From Desmodesmus armatus (lineage: Eukaryota; Chlorophyta; Chlorophyceae; Sphaeropleales; Scenedesmaceae), in NCBI GenBank assembly GCA_007449985.2, contig VIIQ02000749.1, positions 62,001 to 126,000 of the forward strand: DNA of 64,000 nucleotides, given 5' to 3'. The position numbers and the translations under genes were made by a program. Positions within the stretch are counted from its first letter, which is position 1. Each line of letters starts with the position of its first letter. Shown piece after piece: positions 43,885 to 55,661 of this stretch. The notes beneath the pieces were generated by a model. The model had not been told where the DNA came from. It worked only from the letters and a program-made list of their open reading frames with translations, and did no database searches.

Positions 43885-45678
43885 GCGGCGGCGGCGGCGG
43901 CGGCAGCCAACAGATGTGTCTCATCATGGCAGCCTTGTGATGTGCATAACATCAACACCTGGTACCGAAGCATGCCATGCTGAGGCGCCAACTGACAAAC
44001 TTAGAAGGCAGCCCACTTGCTGGCGCTTGAATGGGGTAACCCTCGAGGGACACACTCGATCCTTATGGCCACACTCATTTTGAACGCTGTTGCATTTTAT
44101 ATCACACTCATTGTGAGCGGTGTAAGCCATCAAGTGGATCTAGATGTACATGCTCAAACTATCGCAAGTGACTTGAGTGATGTGACAATCACCTGAAGCT
44201 TGCCCAGCCTGGGTCAGTCAGCTTGGGCAGCAGTCTAAGGCCAATTGACTTCAGCACGAACACAAACCTGTACGGGGGGGGGGGGGGGAGTAACAGGCAG
44301 GGGTGGGGCGAGGGGGGAGGGGGCAGTATCTGTGAATGGTGGTGGGTTGGGTCTAAAGGGGACAGGATGGCGCGGGGCTGGCGATTCCATAGGTCCTGGA
44401 TGACCAGATTTCAAATAACCGGGTTACATTGGTGGGGTTTGACTGTATACGCAGATGCCTATAAGGCCCGGTCAGCAAGTGACCAAAGAGGTTAACCTGA
44501 CAACAGCTAACATGACAGCGTACAAGCGACCGCCGCGCTGCATAACAGGCATACAGGCGCAGTGCATTGACAATGAAGCACTGCTAATACAGAGTGCATT
44601 GTGTAGCCACATACATGTTGGTGAGGTAGCCCCTCCATGTCTGTAGGTCAGCCTTGGTCAGGCCTGAACCAAGCTGCAGGGTGAGGGTGGGGGGCATGGA
44701 CGAACAGGCCAACAGGAAGAATGGTTAGCAACTATGACTGTGGAAAGACATCAAGATCTGCAACATGCCTTCCCCCCTGCAGACGTGAACCCCTCTTCCT
44801 CCCCCCCCCCTCTCATTGCTGGCAGACACTCAAGTGTCACCTGGAGAAACCTCAGCTGAAAGCTGCGTCCATCGTGCCGTGCCACCCCCCCCCCCTCCAA
44901 TGCCCCCCAATCCCCGCCCTGAACAACCCCCCCCCCAAACCCCACCCCACCCCCAAACCCCCACACCTGTGGTGTGTTGAGGGGTGACATGACGATGGGG
45001 TTCCCGTCCACCACAATGAGTGGTACCCCCAGCAGGTGGGCCACAGCACAGCCACAGCTGTCGGAGTGGAAGGGCAATGCAAATGTCAGCACTGCTGCTG
45101 CACCAGACTCTTGCAGCACCTGTTGACAAGAAAGTGGGCGGGGGGGGGGGGGGGTGACTCAGGGTGATGTGAGGCGCGCACAGGGGCCGGGGGGGGGGGG
45201 GGGGCGCTTCATGTTGCTGCTGGTGACAGGCTGGCGGGCTAGTTGATTCAACAATCATAGCTGGTGTACAGCAGGGACGTCCCCTCCAGGCCACAGCACA
45301 CCCTGCCACCTCCAGGACACACACACACACATGGTTGTATATTGCTTTGATTTCTCCCCGTCCTTCCAGTGTCCCTTGCTGCGGGGCCTTACACTCAGAT
45401 TTACGAATGGAGATGCTCTAGTGCCCTTGACATCAAGCCTGGTTGCAGACATGGCTTCACAGGGGTTTGCTTTTGTTCAATCCCACTGCCTACACATACC
45501 TTGACAGCAGTAGCATTGGTGAACAGGGCTTCACAGGGTTTGAACATCGCTTGCTGGAGCATCCCCAGTATCGTGAGGGGAGACAGCCGCCCCATGTCTT
45601 CAAGGCTGGCACTCTTGTGAAACTCCTCTTTCAAACTGTGGAAGGGTGCCTGGAACGTGACAAAGGTGAAGTTACCGC

Positions 45679-45737
<59 letters not shown>

Positions 45738-46293
45738 TTGTTGCTGCTTGTGTGGGTGAGTTGGTGGCGGGCGGCTGCTTGCTCCATGTAGGTAGTATGG
45801 GAATCGGCTGATGTGATGTACACGTGGTGGCCCCTACGCAGCACAGGTGATGGAGTGTGCCAACGCATGAGTGTGTGGGGGAATGTGGGGGGGGGGGGGG
45901 GGCCTGGAGGGCTGCTGACTTTTTCATAGGTTTCACAGCAAGGCCACTATGTGTGGACGCAATTGCAGCAGCACAAGGTTTGGAAGGCCGCTGGCTGCAC
46001 ACTGAGTCAAAAACCAGGGGACCTCCTGAGACTGCAGGTTCTTGCAGGCCGCCAGGGGTGATGGTCAGTCCCCTATGTGTGTAGACGCAAAACTTGATAC
46101 ATGCTAGGTTTTTGAACACCTGGGAGTTTGCAACCCACCTACGTTTCAGCTCTCCTGCTACTGCCAGGACGTCCATGCCTGGGGAGAAGCCCTTCACAGG
46201 GGGCACTGCTACAAACACATGCCCCTGTGCTGATGAGGCTAGCCATATGTTGATCAATATACCAACAAGCATGCAAACTGAGAGGAAACGCAT
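40809..46293 (-). CDS. UDP-glycosyltransferase (GT1 family)
   Basis: Ten exons close exactly in phase to 556 residues: 46139-46293, 45500-45833, 44967-45119, 44615-44673, 44193-44267, 43680-43789, 42957-43173, 42554-42666, 41944-42179 and 40809-41027. A signal peptide-like start (MRFLSVCMLVGILINIW) precedes the N-terminal Rossmann strand (HVFVAVPPVKGFSPG...ELKRRGHHVYITS). Further UGT landmarks are GQVMLGPV, GVVLVGFGSTG and a 44-residue PSPG-like box. The box runs from W of WVDYNDVLG to Q of PFQFEQ, is split by an intron and contains FITHFGIHSKMEAAFHGVP. A final Gln in that box usually goes with UDP-glucose. The enzyme should move a sugar from a UDP-sugar to a small acceptor, probably in the secretory pathway. 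Oddities: the usual catalytic His of the N-terminal GH loop is absent, and a CTG repeat encodes a long Ser run in exon 2. Confidence 0.92.
41285..41870 (-). repeat. Three ghost copies of UGT PSPG exon
   Basis: The 3' part of exon 41944-42179 (CPQAVAYRTGRNKSMRFERK...ALRDLILQ, with donor) recurs downstream. The copy at about 41696-41860 is closest but has a TGA after NKSM. Others lie at about 41481-41560 and 41285-41405 (QQAVTYRTGERAGM). The units include intron sequence, with a period of about 150-245 bp. A short fifth trace of the exon start (GHQHTKV) lies at about 42310-42335. Confidence 0.9.
43818..43905. repeat. (CAG)n-(CGG)n compound microsatellite
   Basis: About twenty-one GCA units are followed by about seven GGC units, in the UGT intron between exons 44193-44267 and 43680-43789. 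The poly-Ala frames this creates on both strands are not genes. Confidence 0.96.
45677..45733 (-). repeat. (CTG)n tract coding for poly-Ser in the UGT
   Basis: About eighteen GCT/CTG units are read on the minus strand as Ser in exon 2 of the UGT, after HTSSNNTSS. Insertion here falls between N-terminal secondary structures, so it may be tolerated as a surface loop. Confidence 0.9.
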
Positions 46294-46299
46294 CGTGGA

Positions 46300-48850
46300 T
46301 GTGACAAGAGCACTGCTGGGTGTGAACAAAGTTGTGCAGGATAGTTTAATCAAGCAACTATATAAGTCACTGCTCTATGCAAATGGGAAGCACCGCAAGA
46401 CGGATGAATATGGCAGCTATCAGGCAACAGAACTGTTTAGCATCCAACTATGCTGACATGGCCGGCACCCGAAACTGTCGGAAGTGTGACTGGGTAGAAA
46501 CAAGGACAGAAACTTTAGATGCCACCTACAGTACGGTTGTTGTGTTCTCAAATTAGTCTGTTGCTGACGGCTTGCCTTGTGCGCGATGCACCACTGAAGG
46601 TCCCTGACCTAGATCACACCCATGATCTGCTCTTCCTGTAAAGCTTATTTCTGCCGGGCAACCGTCTGCAACATACTATTATCACAGGTGGAAGCCAAAA
46701 ATCTGTTGTTCTGGGCATGCATCATCAGTTGATTCAAATGGTGCAGCACGAGGCACGACCGACATGCCAAGCTTAGCACCTGGAAGGCAGACCTATGCTG
46801 CCTTTCAATGCCCACGACCCTCTTGACCAGAACCAGACTGACACAATTGAGGTGGTAAGTTCCACTCTCTCTGCTGCCAAAGAAGGTGCACATCTGTCTG
46901 CCACAGCATACAGTGGGTGACAGCAGCAGCACAAGAAATGCAGGATCACTTGTGAAGGTCGGTGTCAAGTCATGCAGCAGCAAACTGGGCAACATCACAC
47001 GCCAGGAGTAACTTTCCGTCGTGGGGAGTCAGCTGCTGACGTGGATGTATCAAGTGCTTGAACAGCAACAGGAACTGGAGCGAACTTGGTCAAGTTGATA
47101 CCGGACATCATTGTCTTGCCATGAAAGGATGCACCCTTGTGTGCTGCTGCAGGTATGCAACATTCAGTGGCCCTTACCAGACCTGGGTGGAAAGATGCGC
47201 AGATAAGCAGCTCTCAGCAGCAAGAACACAGCAGCGGCAGCAGCAACACCACTGGCAGGGCTCACGCCATCCCTGCTCAAATCTTGGGGGCAGGCTGGCA
47301 GCCTCCAGCTGCTGCAGCAGCCCTCAACTGGGTTTTGGCCTGGCAGCAATGCCTCCCTGCCGTGGCTGAATCCTGGCCAATGACCCAGCTGCTGCTGCTG
47401 CTGCTCACTTGGCCCCTGGCCGGCAGTTGCAGCAAAGGGGCAGTGAGGCCAGACATGGGCTTGAAGGCATGTATGTCAGCCACCTGCACAGCACTGCAGG
47501 CTGATGGTGAGGCCATATGCTGCTGACGACTGCACCAGCAGCAGCTCAGCCATTAGCAAATGGCCTGGCAAGACATCGTTTAAGTTGCTGGCAGCTCAGT
47601 CAGCTGAGCATGGTGCAAGATATGTGACAGCTGGGGCTGAAACGTTGTCTGTGGCTCAATTTGATGGTGTTATGGCTTGTGTTTGGCAGACATTTGTTTG
47701 CCGTCTGTGGGGGGCAAAGGGTGGTAGGATGGCCACCTAGGTGAGGGGGCTGGACTCGTCAACTAGCCCGTGCATTTTATGGACAAGGACCGAAACGGAA
47801 CTTTCGTGGCTCGACGTTCAAACGTCGTATGTCTGTTGACCCTACAATTTGCCCTTGGTTTTGCACGGGTTTTGACCGCGTTTGGCTTTCCACGCTGTAT
47901 AGCTGCCATGGCAGGGATAGTAGCACTATTGTTCCTTTGAGCAATACGTTTGAGTCTTTGCAGCTATCCTGCTGCACCCCCTGCACTGCTACTCGTCTTC
48001 CCGCGCACTTGCCACACAGCAAGTAGCCGTCGCGAGCAGTGGAGCAGCGTTACGTGTTTATTTGGCTTTCATCAGACGTTTTGACCTTTCACAGCTCCTG
48101 GAGCGTCAGGTACTGTTTCTAGTGTACTACATTGCCGGCTTTCCATGTGGGCCTCCATACGGTCTCATTCTCCTATCATCATGTTTTTATGCTATTGCAA
48201 AGTAGCTAACGCAAGTCTTTTGGCGCTTGCGGCGTGTATATGCGCGGGTGGTCCATCAACTGTCACCACAGCAGCAGCACAAAAGACCTTCCTGCAGGTG
48301 CTGACCTCTTTGCCTGCCTGCCTCTGCTTCCTGTTGCAGGTTGTAAGCAATTGCAACCGGACTTCTGGCCTACCGTCACGCTTCTTCTTCTTGGTTAGTG
48401 GTGAGTAGCCAACAATGGTAGTTTTTTGCTGTGCTGGGCTCAACAGCAGCAGGGCTGGCCAGCCTGTAGTGCAACCAAGCTGGTCATCGCAGCAGCTGAC
48501 TGAATGTGTTGTGTACAGCGTTTGTATACGCTCATCTAGAGTGGCCTTGCAGCACCTGCTAGCAGCAGCTTGTGGCAGTACAGTAGGGCAGCACATGTAC
48601 TGCAGGGTATACCCTCCCTCTGCCAGCTGACTGTCACAGCACGGTGCTGAGTCCACACCTGCACCAGCAAGCTACACCTGCACTCTGTGCAGCTCTCTAT
48701 ACCACTCCTGCAGCAGCATCACTGCCACTTGAACTGGCGAGTTACAGCACGCCAAGCACACAAACACACCCAACAATCCTGTGCCTTACCCCTGCTGTCT
48801 GCCATTTGACATTACTGCTGCCACAGAAATTTGTACCGGCCCACCCAACT
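46300..48850. other. Divergent intergenic region (UGT / coiled-coil gene)
   Basis: It should contain the promoters of the minus-strand UGT and the plus-strand coiled-coil gene. No conserved protein was recognised. Frames at 46645-46998 (minus) and 47137-47526 (plus) have no domain signature. A small inverted repeat (GACGTTCAAACGTC) lies at about 47812. No clear TATA element was identified. Confidence 0.45.
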
Positions 48851-48854
48851 TCAC

Positions 48855-51800
48855 ATGTCCGGCAAGAGCGGCCCCCCTGAGGGCCCCCCCGCTGATGGCC
48901 CCAGAGTACAGATTGTTACTGATAGCATACCGTTCAAGGAGGCGATGACAGCAGCACAGGCCGCGGCAGACGGTGCCAACAGCTCCGGTAAGTGTCGCCC
49001 GCTGCAGTGCAACGACCTGGCAGGATGGACGGTAGTCCCCTTTTGCAGAATCGCTTCAAACCTGTCTCTGCTAGACAATCCAGTGAAGACTGTATGGCGC
49101 AAGCAGTTGGAATGAACAGGGCGCACGACACAGTGTGACACAGGCCTCAACTGCTGCATGTGCAGCCAGCTGCCCACTCAGTGGCATGTCCCTCCCATGT
49201 GCTCTGCCACCTGCTTGCTCTCTCATTCCTCAACCCTGTGCCTTTTTGTGCCTGTCCTTTCCTGCCACATGACAGGTAGCAACGCCAACATCCCCAAGGG
49301 TACCCGCACCCCAGGCAACAGCAACGGCGGTGCCAGCCCTCCCCCATCCAACAAGAGCATCCGCGTGTTATACCGCGCCAGCCAACCTGGCCAGAGCCGC
49401 CCACCCCACAGCAGCATCAACAGCGGCTCCAGCCACAACCCTGCCGCCACGTCAAGCCTCCTGATGTGCGCATGTCCCTCTGGCGCTGCTGCTGTTGCTG
49501 CACCCTCGGCCCTGCTGGACAAAGAGCCCAGCTGCTTTGACCAGGAGATGCTGATGTCTGAGCCTCAGCAGGAGGCCAACGAAGACAACAGGGACAATGG
49601 TGGGTGTTTGACTGATGCAGCAACTGCTTGTGGGGACATGGGGATACTCAGCCTGCCGCACGTCGATGACAAACTGTTCGACACAAGCTTTATTTACGCA
49701 TGCAGCTACTCTAAGTGGGTGGGTGGCACCCACACGTGTTTCTCACATGTGCCTTACGCAATGCCACCTGTGCCCTCACCGTCCTGCCTCTGCCTTTGCC
49801 CCCCTGTCACCCCACCCCACCCCCTGACAGGTCTGAACAGCGCCGCCCACATCGGCATCCGCACCCCAGGCCACAGCAGCGCAGGAGCCGAGCCCCGCCC
49901 AGCAAGCGCCAGCAGCAGCAGCAGCAGCAAGGCAAGCGCAACAGCGGCAGACGAAGAGGAGCACGCCCGGTTTGACAAGATGCGCCAGGTTCTCCATACG
50001 CTGCAGAGCGTCACGCCCATCACTGTCCGCAGGCCTGCAGCCACCCAGCAGCCCACGCCGTCCGCCTTGTATGAGTCTTTCAAGGCAAATATCATGGCAA
50101 AGGCAGCGCAGGCAGCGGCAGACGCGGCCGACCTCACCCACCAGCTAGTCCTGTCTCAAAGTGAGGTGGCTGACCTCAGGAGCAAGCTAGAGACCTCCAG
50201 TGGGCTGCTGGCCAGCAAGGAGGGAGCGATCGCCAGGGCCCAGACAGCAGCAGCAGCCCAGTGCATAGCCAACCTCACCAAGCAGCTTTCCGAGTCCCAG
50301 CAGCGAAACTCCTACCTGAGCAGGAAGCTCCACGCAGCTGAAGAGTACATGACCCGCCAGCATGGAAGCATCGGCGCTGCTACTAAGGGAGTGAGCTCAG
50401 CACGGGCGCTTCTGGTTGACACAGTGCCACAGCTGAAGATGGCCCTCCAGCAGCTTGCAGCAGCCAAAGGTGACAACCTTGCTGCTGCTGCCAGGGTGGC
50501 TCAGTTGGCTCGGCTGGCAAAGGACAGCATGGACAGGGAGGAGCGCCGCAAGGCTCTCCTGAAGAGGGCCCGCAAGCACCTGGCAGCACCCAAGGGCGAG
50601 GGTGACAACCTCGCTGCTGCGGCCAGGGTTTCTCAGCTGGAACAGCGGCTGCACGCAGCGCAGCAGCAGCACCAGGGCCAGGACCGGGAGCCACAGCTGG
50701 CAGCAGCCAAGGGTGACAACCTCGCTACTGCAGCCACGGTGTCTCAGCTGGAGCAGCAGGGTGACAACCTTGCCACTGCTGCCAGGGTTTCTGAGCTGGA
50801 GCAGCAGCTGCGCGCAGCGCAGGAGCTGCACCAGAGTGACAACCTTGCTGCAGGCGCAACGGTGTATCTGCTGGAGCAGCAGCGTGATGCAGTGCGGGAG
50901 CTGAACGAGGACAAGCAGCAGGAGCTGCGCGCAGTGAGGCAGCACTGCCAGGCTCAGGAGCAACAGCTGCGCGCACTGAAGCAGCAGCACCAGGAGCAGC
51001 AGCAGCAGCTGGTCGAGGCGCAGCAGGACAATGAGGCCCTTTGGGCCAGGGTGCTGCAGCTGGAGGCGGCGATTGCAGCGAAGGATGCTGCAGCGCTGGA
51101 AATGGCAACCAAGCTGCGGCAGGCACAGTGGGTGCAGGTGAGTGACCTTGTGTGCATGCCCTCACCGACGCTTCAATCGGCATTCATGCTTGGGCTTGAA
51201 GTTCATGCATATGCTTGGCAAAGGCGCATTCAGCTTGATAAGCATCGAGAAGTTCTCACGCTCAATTCCTCCAGCCTACCCACCTGCTTGTTGCCCCCTG
51301 CACTCTTGACTCAAGATTGGGCCAATCTTTTATACCCACTGGCACTCATGCGAACCACAGCACAGCAAAGCATTCCCCCGCCCCCAAAACACGCACACAA
51401 TTGCACTTGTGCACACCACAGAGCCACCAGCACTTCCTACACCTGTTCGCTGACACCCACCCCACCCATTGTTCAGTGTGCATGCAAGCAAGCCTTGCAT
51501 GTCCTATCATGCGTCCTCAAACCTGCTGTCTTGATGTGTGTTGCTGCGCCTGGAACAGGAGACCCTCATCTACGACTCCCTCAATGCACCAATGGACTTC
51601 ACCACAGATGAAGACGAGGCTGTTGCACCCCCTATGCAGCAGCAGGAGGATGAGCCTGAGGCAGCAGCCCCCATCCAGCAGCTGGACGAGGTGCCGTTGG
51701 CAGCCCCCGTGCAGCACCCAAGCACCCCCACACCCACTGGGGAGACCTCTACCCCGCCAGCAGCAGAGGTCGCTGCCCCCGCAGTGTTGGGGCTGGAGAC

Positions 51801-52929
51801 AGACGGTGCAGCGGAGGATGCGTCTGTTGCAGCCCCAACCCAGCAGCAGGACGAGGTGCCTTTCTCAGCGCCTGTGCAGCACCGAGAGGTCCCCACACCC
51901 CCTCAGAAGGTCGCATTCCCCTTTGTGCTGGAGCTGGAGACAGATTATGCAGCACCGCTGCATCCTGAGAGTGCTGCGGCGATTGCAAGGGCGAAACAGG
52001 CACAGGCCACGTGGCGCTGGATCAAGGTGGGTGACCTGGGGATTAGTCAAAATGTCACATGTACTGCCAGTTGTGTTTTCGGCTTGGCAGTCGTGGGTAG
52101 CGTTCCATAATGCAGAGTCTGTACGCTGCAGAATTCAATGCAGATAGCAACGTACTGCAGGCTGATGATCTGGGGCAGGAGATCAGGGGTGCAGTGCAGC
52201 ACACATTAGTCACTGACTGTGCTGGCAGCTGTGTGGTCTGGGTTGGCTCGTACTAGACAGGCTAAAGTTCAGTGAAATCTGCATTTTCAGCAAATTCGTT
52301 TGCAGGCAAGTGTACCCCGCCTTTTCCTCTCATGCCTCCTCAAACCTGCCCTCCTGCCTGTGTGTTGCTGCGCCTCACACAGGAAAAGCTGCCCGCCCCA
52401 ACGGACTTCAGCACGTGCACGAAGGCAGTTCGCGTGCAGCAGCAGCAGCAGCAGGAGGAGGAGGAGGAGGAGGAGGAGGACGACATGCCTGTCCACGTCA
52501 CTATCCAGCTGCAGGGTGGCGAGCCTGTTGAGGCCACTGTTGAGCTGCTGGGTGGTGAGCCAGGGGCAGCCACCGTTCAGTGGCTGGGTGGGAAGGCGGT
52601 GGATGCCACCATTCAGCTGCAGGGTGGGAAGGGTGAGGATTATGGGGCAGCAACGATGCAGCTGGAGGGTGGGGAGCCGGTGGAAGCCACCATTCTGCTG
52701 CAGCGCAGGGTGCATGTTGCAGTGCCTGTGCAGCAGCAGCAGCAGCAGCAGCAGCAGGACGGGTTTCTGGCAGCCTGTGTGCACCAGCAGGGTGAGGAGT
52801 CTGGTGCAGCCGGAGTGCAGCACCAGCAGGAGACCCCTGCACCTGCTGCAGAGGTCCCAGCACCTCCCACACCAGACCAACTCAACAGCAGCAGCAGCAG
52901 CAGCAGCAGCACCAACATGAGCGGTGCGC

Positions 52930-52971
<42 letters not shown>

Positions 52972-53141
52972 CCGCCCACACTGCCCTCAACAGCCTGGGT
53001 GTCGCCCCCGCTGCAGGTGCCCTGAGTGGTGAGGGCTGGGCCTGCAGGCTCTCCCACCCTGCTGTGCAGCTGGGCGTGCTGGGCGCTTCAGGTGTATGTG
53101 CCGTCGTGGCATGGGCTTGCTGGCGTCGCACAGCAGCCTGA
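48855..53141 (+). CDS. Coiled-coil, probably tail-anchored membrane protein
   Basis: Five exons, 48855-48987, 49276-49599, 49831-51137, 51559-52026 and 52383-53141, close in phase to 996 residues. The start MSGKSGPPEGPPADGP follows a plausible ATG context. Exon 3 encodes a long Ala/Gln/Leu-rich coiled coil. It contains five degenerate repeats of the type GDNLAAAARVSQLEQ (for example KGDNLATAATVSQLEQ, GDNLATAARVSELEQ, SDNLAAGATVYLLEQ). Exon 4 is Pro/Ala-rich and acidic. Exon 5 has poly-Gln and poly-Glu, five repeats of about 16 residues like GGEPVEATVELLGGEPG, then poly-Ser. The end LGVLGASGVCAVVAWACW followed by RRTAA is a single hydrophobic segment, typical of a tail anchor. A tether or scaffold role is inferred. 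No named family was recognised. Confidence 0.87.
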
Positions 53142-53234
53142 GCAACGGGCAGGCCTCCATGTCCTGGAAGCTGAAATGGGCTGGCAGTGGCCCTTGACTT
53201 TCGAGGTGCATGGGTGTGTGTGATGGGGCTGCGT

Positions 53235-53565
53235 AGATTTTGAGATGGCTGTTGCGTCTAGATCATGTCTTCTGGAAGACGTACTGCCGGCAGTGGCAGT
53301 TGCTTCTGGCGTGGGGTGCATGTGCCGGTGTGTTGGGCTTGAACAGTGCAAGAGGCTGTTGTGTCTTTTGTCTCAACCATGTCGTTTGGAAGCTGTACTG
53401 CCGGCAGTGGCAATGCTTCCGAAGTGGGGTGCATGGGGTGTGTGATGGGGCTGAGTAGGTTTTGAGAGAGCTGCTGTGCATAAATAATGTCCTCTGGAAG
53501 CGGTACTGCCGGCAGTGGCAGTTGCTTTCCGACAAGAGGTGCATGGGGCAGTGTGATGGGGTTTG
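53235..53565. repeat. Three-copy tandem repeat downstream of coiled-coil gene
   Basis: The unit is about 110 bp and includes TTTTGAGA..GCTGTTG, TCTGGAAG, the palindromic core GTACTGCCGGCAGTGG and GGGGTGCATG. The cores lie at 53281, about 53394 and about 53503. A partial fourth unit (TTTTTGAGATGGCTGTTGCG) follows at 53573. It falls in the probable 3' UTR. Confidence 0.93.
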
Positions 53566-53569
53566 GTTA

Positions 53570-55650
53570 TGATTTTTGAGATGGCTGTTGCGCTAACAGC
53601 TTGTCTGGTTGGACATGCCGTGTTGATTGTGTGATGTCAGCAGTGCCAGCCCTGGATACTCCTTTGACTCTGTATGGTCGGGGAGGGGGACGCAACCTAC
53701 TTTGAGTGGCTATCCTTGAGGTTTAGGTTGCACCTGGCTGTTACATTGACTGGATGTTTGACTGGATGTGCCCGCTGCAGCAGGCACCTGGGTTGAGTTT
53801 GACTGGATTGCACCGCTGTAGCAGGCAACGCAGGCCTTATGTACCTTGTTCATTGGGCCGTGATTGCACCTGCTGAGTGAAAAGTTGGGTGAAAAGTTGG
53901 GAGAAAAGCCCATGTCATGGGTTTGGTGGTGCCACCACGGTGGTGGTGCGAGGGGTTGCCACTGTGACATGTGTGTGGACCCTCGCACCAAACTGTAGCA
54001 GCTGGCTGAAAAGGCCGGTTGCTTGCTGATCAGGTGAATGGTTGTGATTTGGATCAATTACTCCCACTGCGCCAGGCAGCACGGGCCCTCAGTGGGCATT
54101 CCTTTGGGCCCTGCTGACACCTGCCAGATGGGGGTTTGGGGGGAGTGGTGTGTGGACGGTGGTGGGGCATGAAAACGCCACCGCCGCTGTTTGCATGTGA
54201 CGGCCGTCAGCCCCTGTGACTGCAGGATGCGATTAGCTGTCACCCAGGCTGTAGCAGCTGTAGCAGCTGCACTGGCTGCCAGAGGTATTAACTGGATGTG
54301 GTGGGTTATGAGATCCGTAGACATGATTGAACTGCAGATTGAACGTATGGATTCGTTATGTGGCAGTTGCCCTGGCCGCTGCGGCTGCACAGGGGTTGTG
54401 ACTTGGGGTCAATGCATGCAACAAGGGGTGCTTGCTGCATCAGCATGACTGCGAGCTGAACGCCCTTGCTCACGCCAGCCAACCTGCCTTGTAATAAGAT
54501 CGCAGAGGCTGAAGCTGCCATGTCTGTCAACGAAGAGAAGCCAGCCAACCTGCCTGACTGCAGGTGCTTGGGGCTGCATATTGATTACTGTTGTTTGTTT
54601 GAGTTGGTCTGGTGTGTAGTCTGCAGCTTTGGGTGGCAGGCGCGTGAACGCGGTGACATGTGCTGGTGACATCATGTCACTGACACAGAGCACTTCACTT
54701 CACTTCACTTCTGCTTGGAATGTGCAACCTGGCAAATGTGCTGTTGGCCAGCGCTTTTGGACAGCTGCTAGAATCCTCCGCCCGGTTGAGGTGTTGATTG
54801 TACCCTGCCGGCGTTGCAGCCCTTGTGTGAATCAGTGTCTGTGCTGACTGTAACATGTTGGTACTGCAATTTCTGTGACGTTCAGTGGCACAGCACAGAG
54901 CTAGCACACAACAGTGACTGGGTGACAGGCATGTGATGCACAGCAAGCCCCCAGATGACATGACAGGGAGTAACGAAGAAAAACCCAAAGCAGGATGCAG
55001 GGAGGCGCTGTGTTACTTTTGGGGGATGATGGAATGGTGTCCCCGGTTGCCGATGGTCGGCAGCTTATGGCCTGAACCAACAGGCCCCATGTAACACAAC
55101 TACTACTACTATTCTGCAGGGGGACCATGTGCCTCAGCACTGAGACAGCCACTGACAATGCAGAGGGTCCCAGCCTGAGACTCCCAGGGTCCCCTCCTGC
55201 ACAGGCTTGCCAGGGGGGTGCATTGCATTACCAACTGACGTGCAGTGGGACCTATAAACGCATTTTCTCTCTTCGACAGCAGTTTGTGTCTAGTTCTGGC
55301 CCCTGCTTGTGCTCTGGAAGTACGTACAGTATACTGCCTCTGCTGGCTGTGACTGCAGGGGTGTGTCACCCAGAGTGACACCTGCTGGAGTTGCCGAGCA
55401 CCTTTCGAAAAGCAGTCGAGCTGAAATAGAACTTGTAAAAGAGTTGTGCTGGATCAAAGACACCCTTGCGCGCAGTGCTGACACACGAGGAACTTGTCAA
55501 CGCCTGTTAACCTTCCACCCTTCCGGCGCGTGTACTTCTGCAGCAGCAGAGGCATCAATTGCACCTTTTACGCCCAGCAGTTGACCGGTCTCATATCACC
55601 GGCCCCCAAATCCCTCCCTAGCAGTCCCTTCCTGCACCTGGACACTCTCC
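53570..55650. other. Spacer downstream of the coiled-coil gene
   Basis: No gene is supported. Small tandem motifs occur at about 53740-53830 and 53876-53908 (GTGAAAAGTTGGG units). A TGTAAC motif lies at 54849 but is far from the stop codon. Confidence 0.5.
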
Positions 55651-55661
55651 AAGAGCGCAAG

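Noticed and set aside
43741..43991. Poly-Ala frames on both strands
   Set aside because: They are translations of a compound CAG/CGG microsatellite inside a UGT intron.
52287..53057. Long frame antisense to the last exon of the coiled-coil gene
   Set aside because: It arises from CAG repeats read as Leu/Ala/Cys on the opposite strand and has no start context, splice structure or domain.
53263..53544. Cys-containing frame with a CHCRQY...FQ.T repeat, minus strand
   Set aside because: The peptide repeat simply reflects the 110-bp DNA tandem repeat. There is no signal peptide or splice support.
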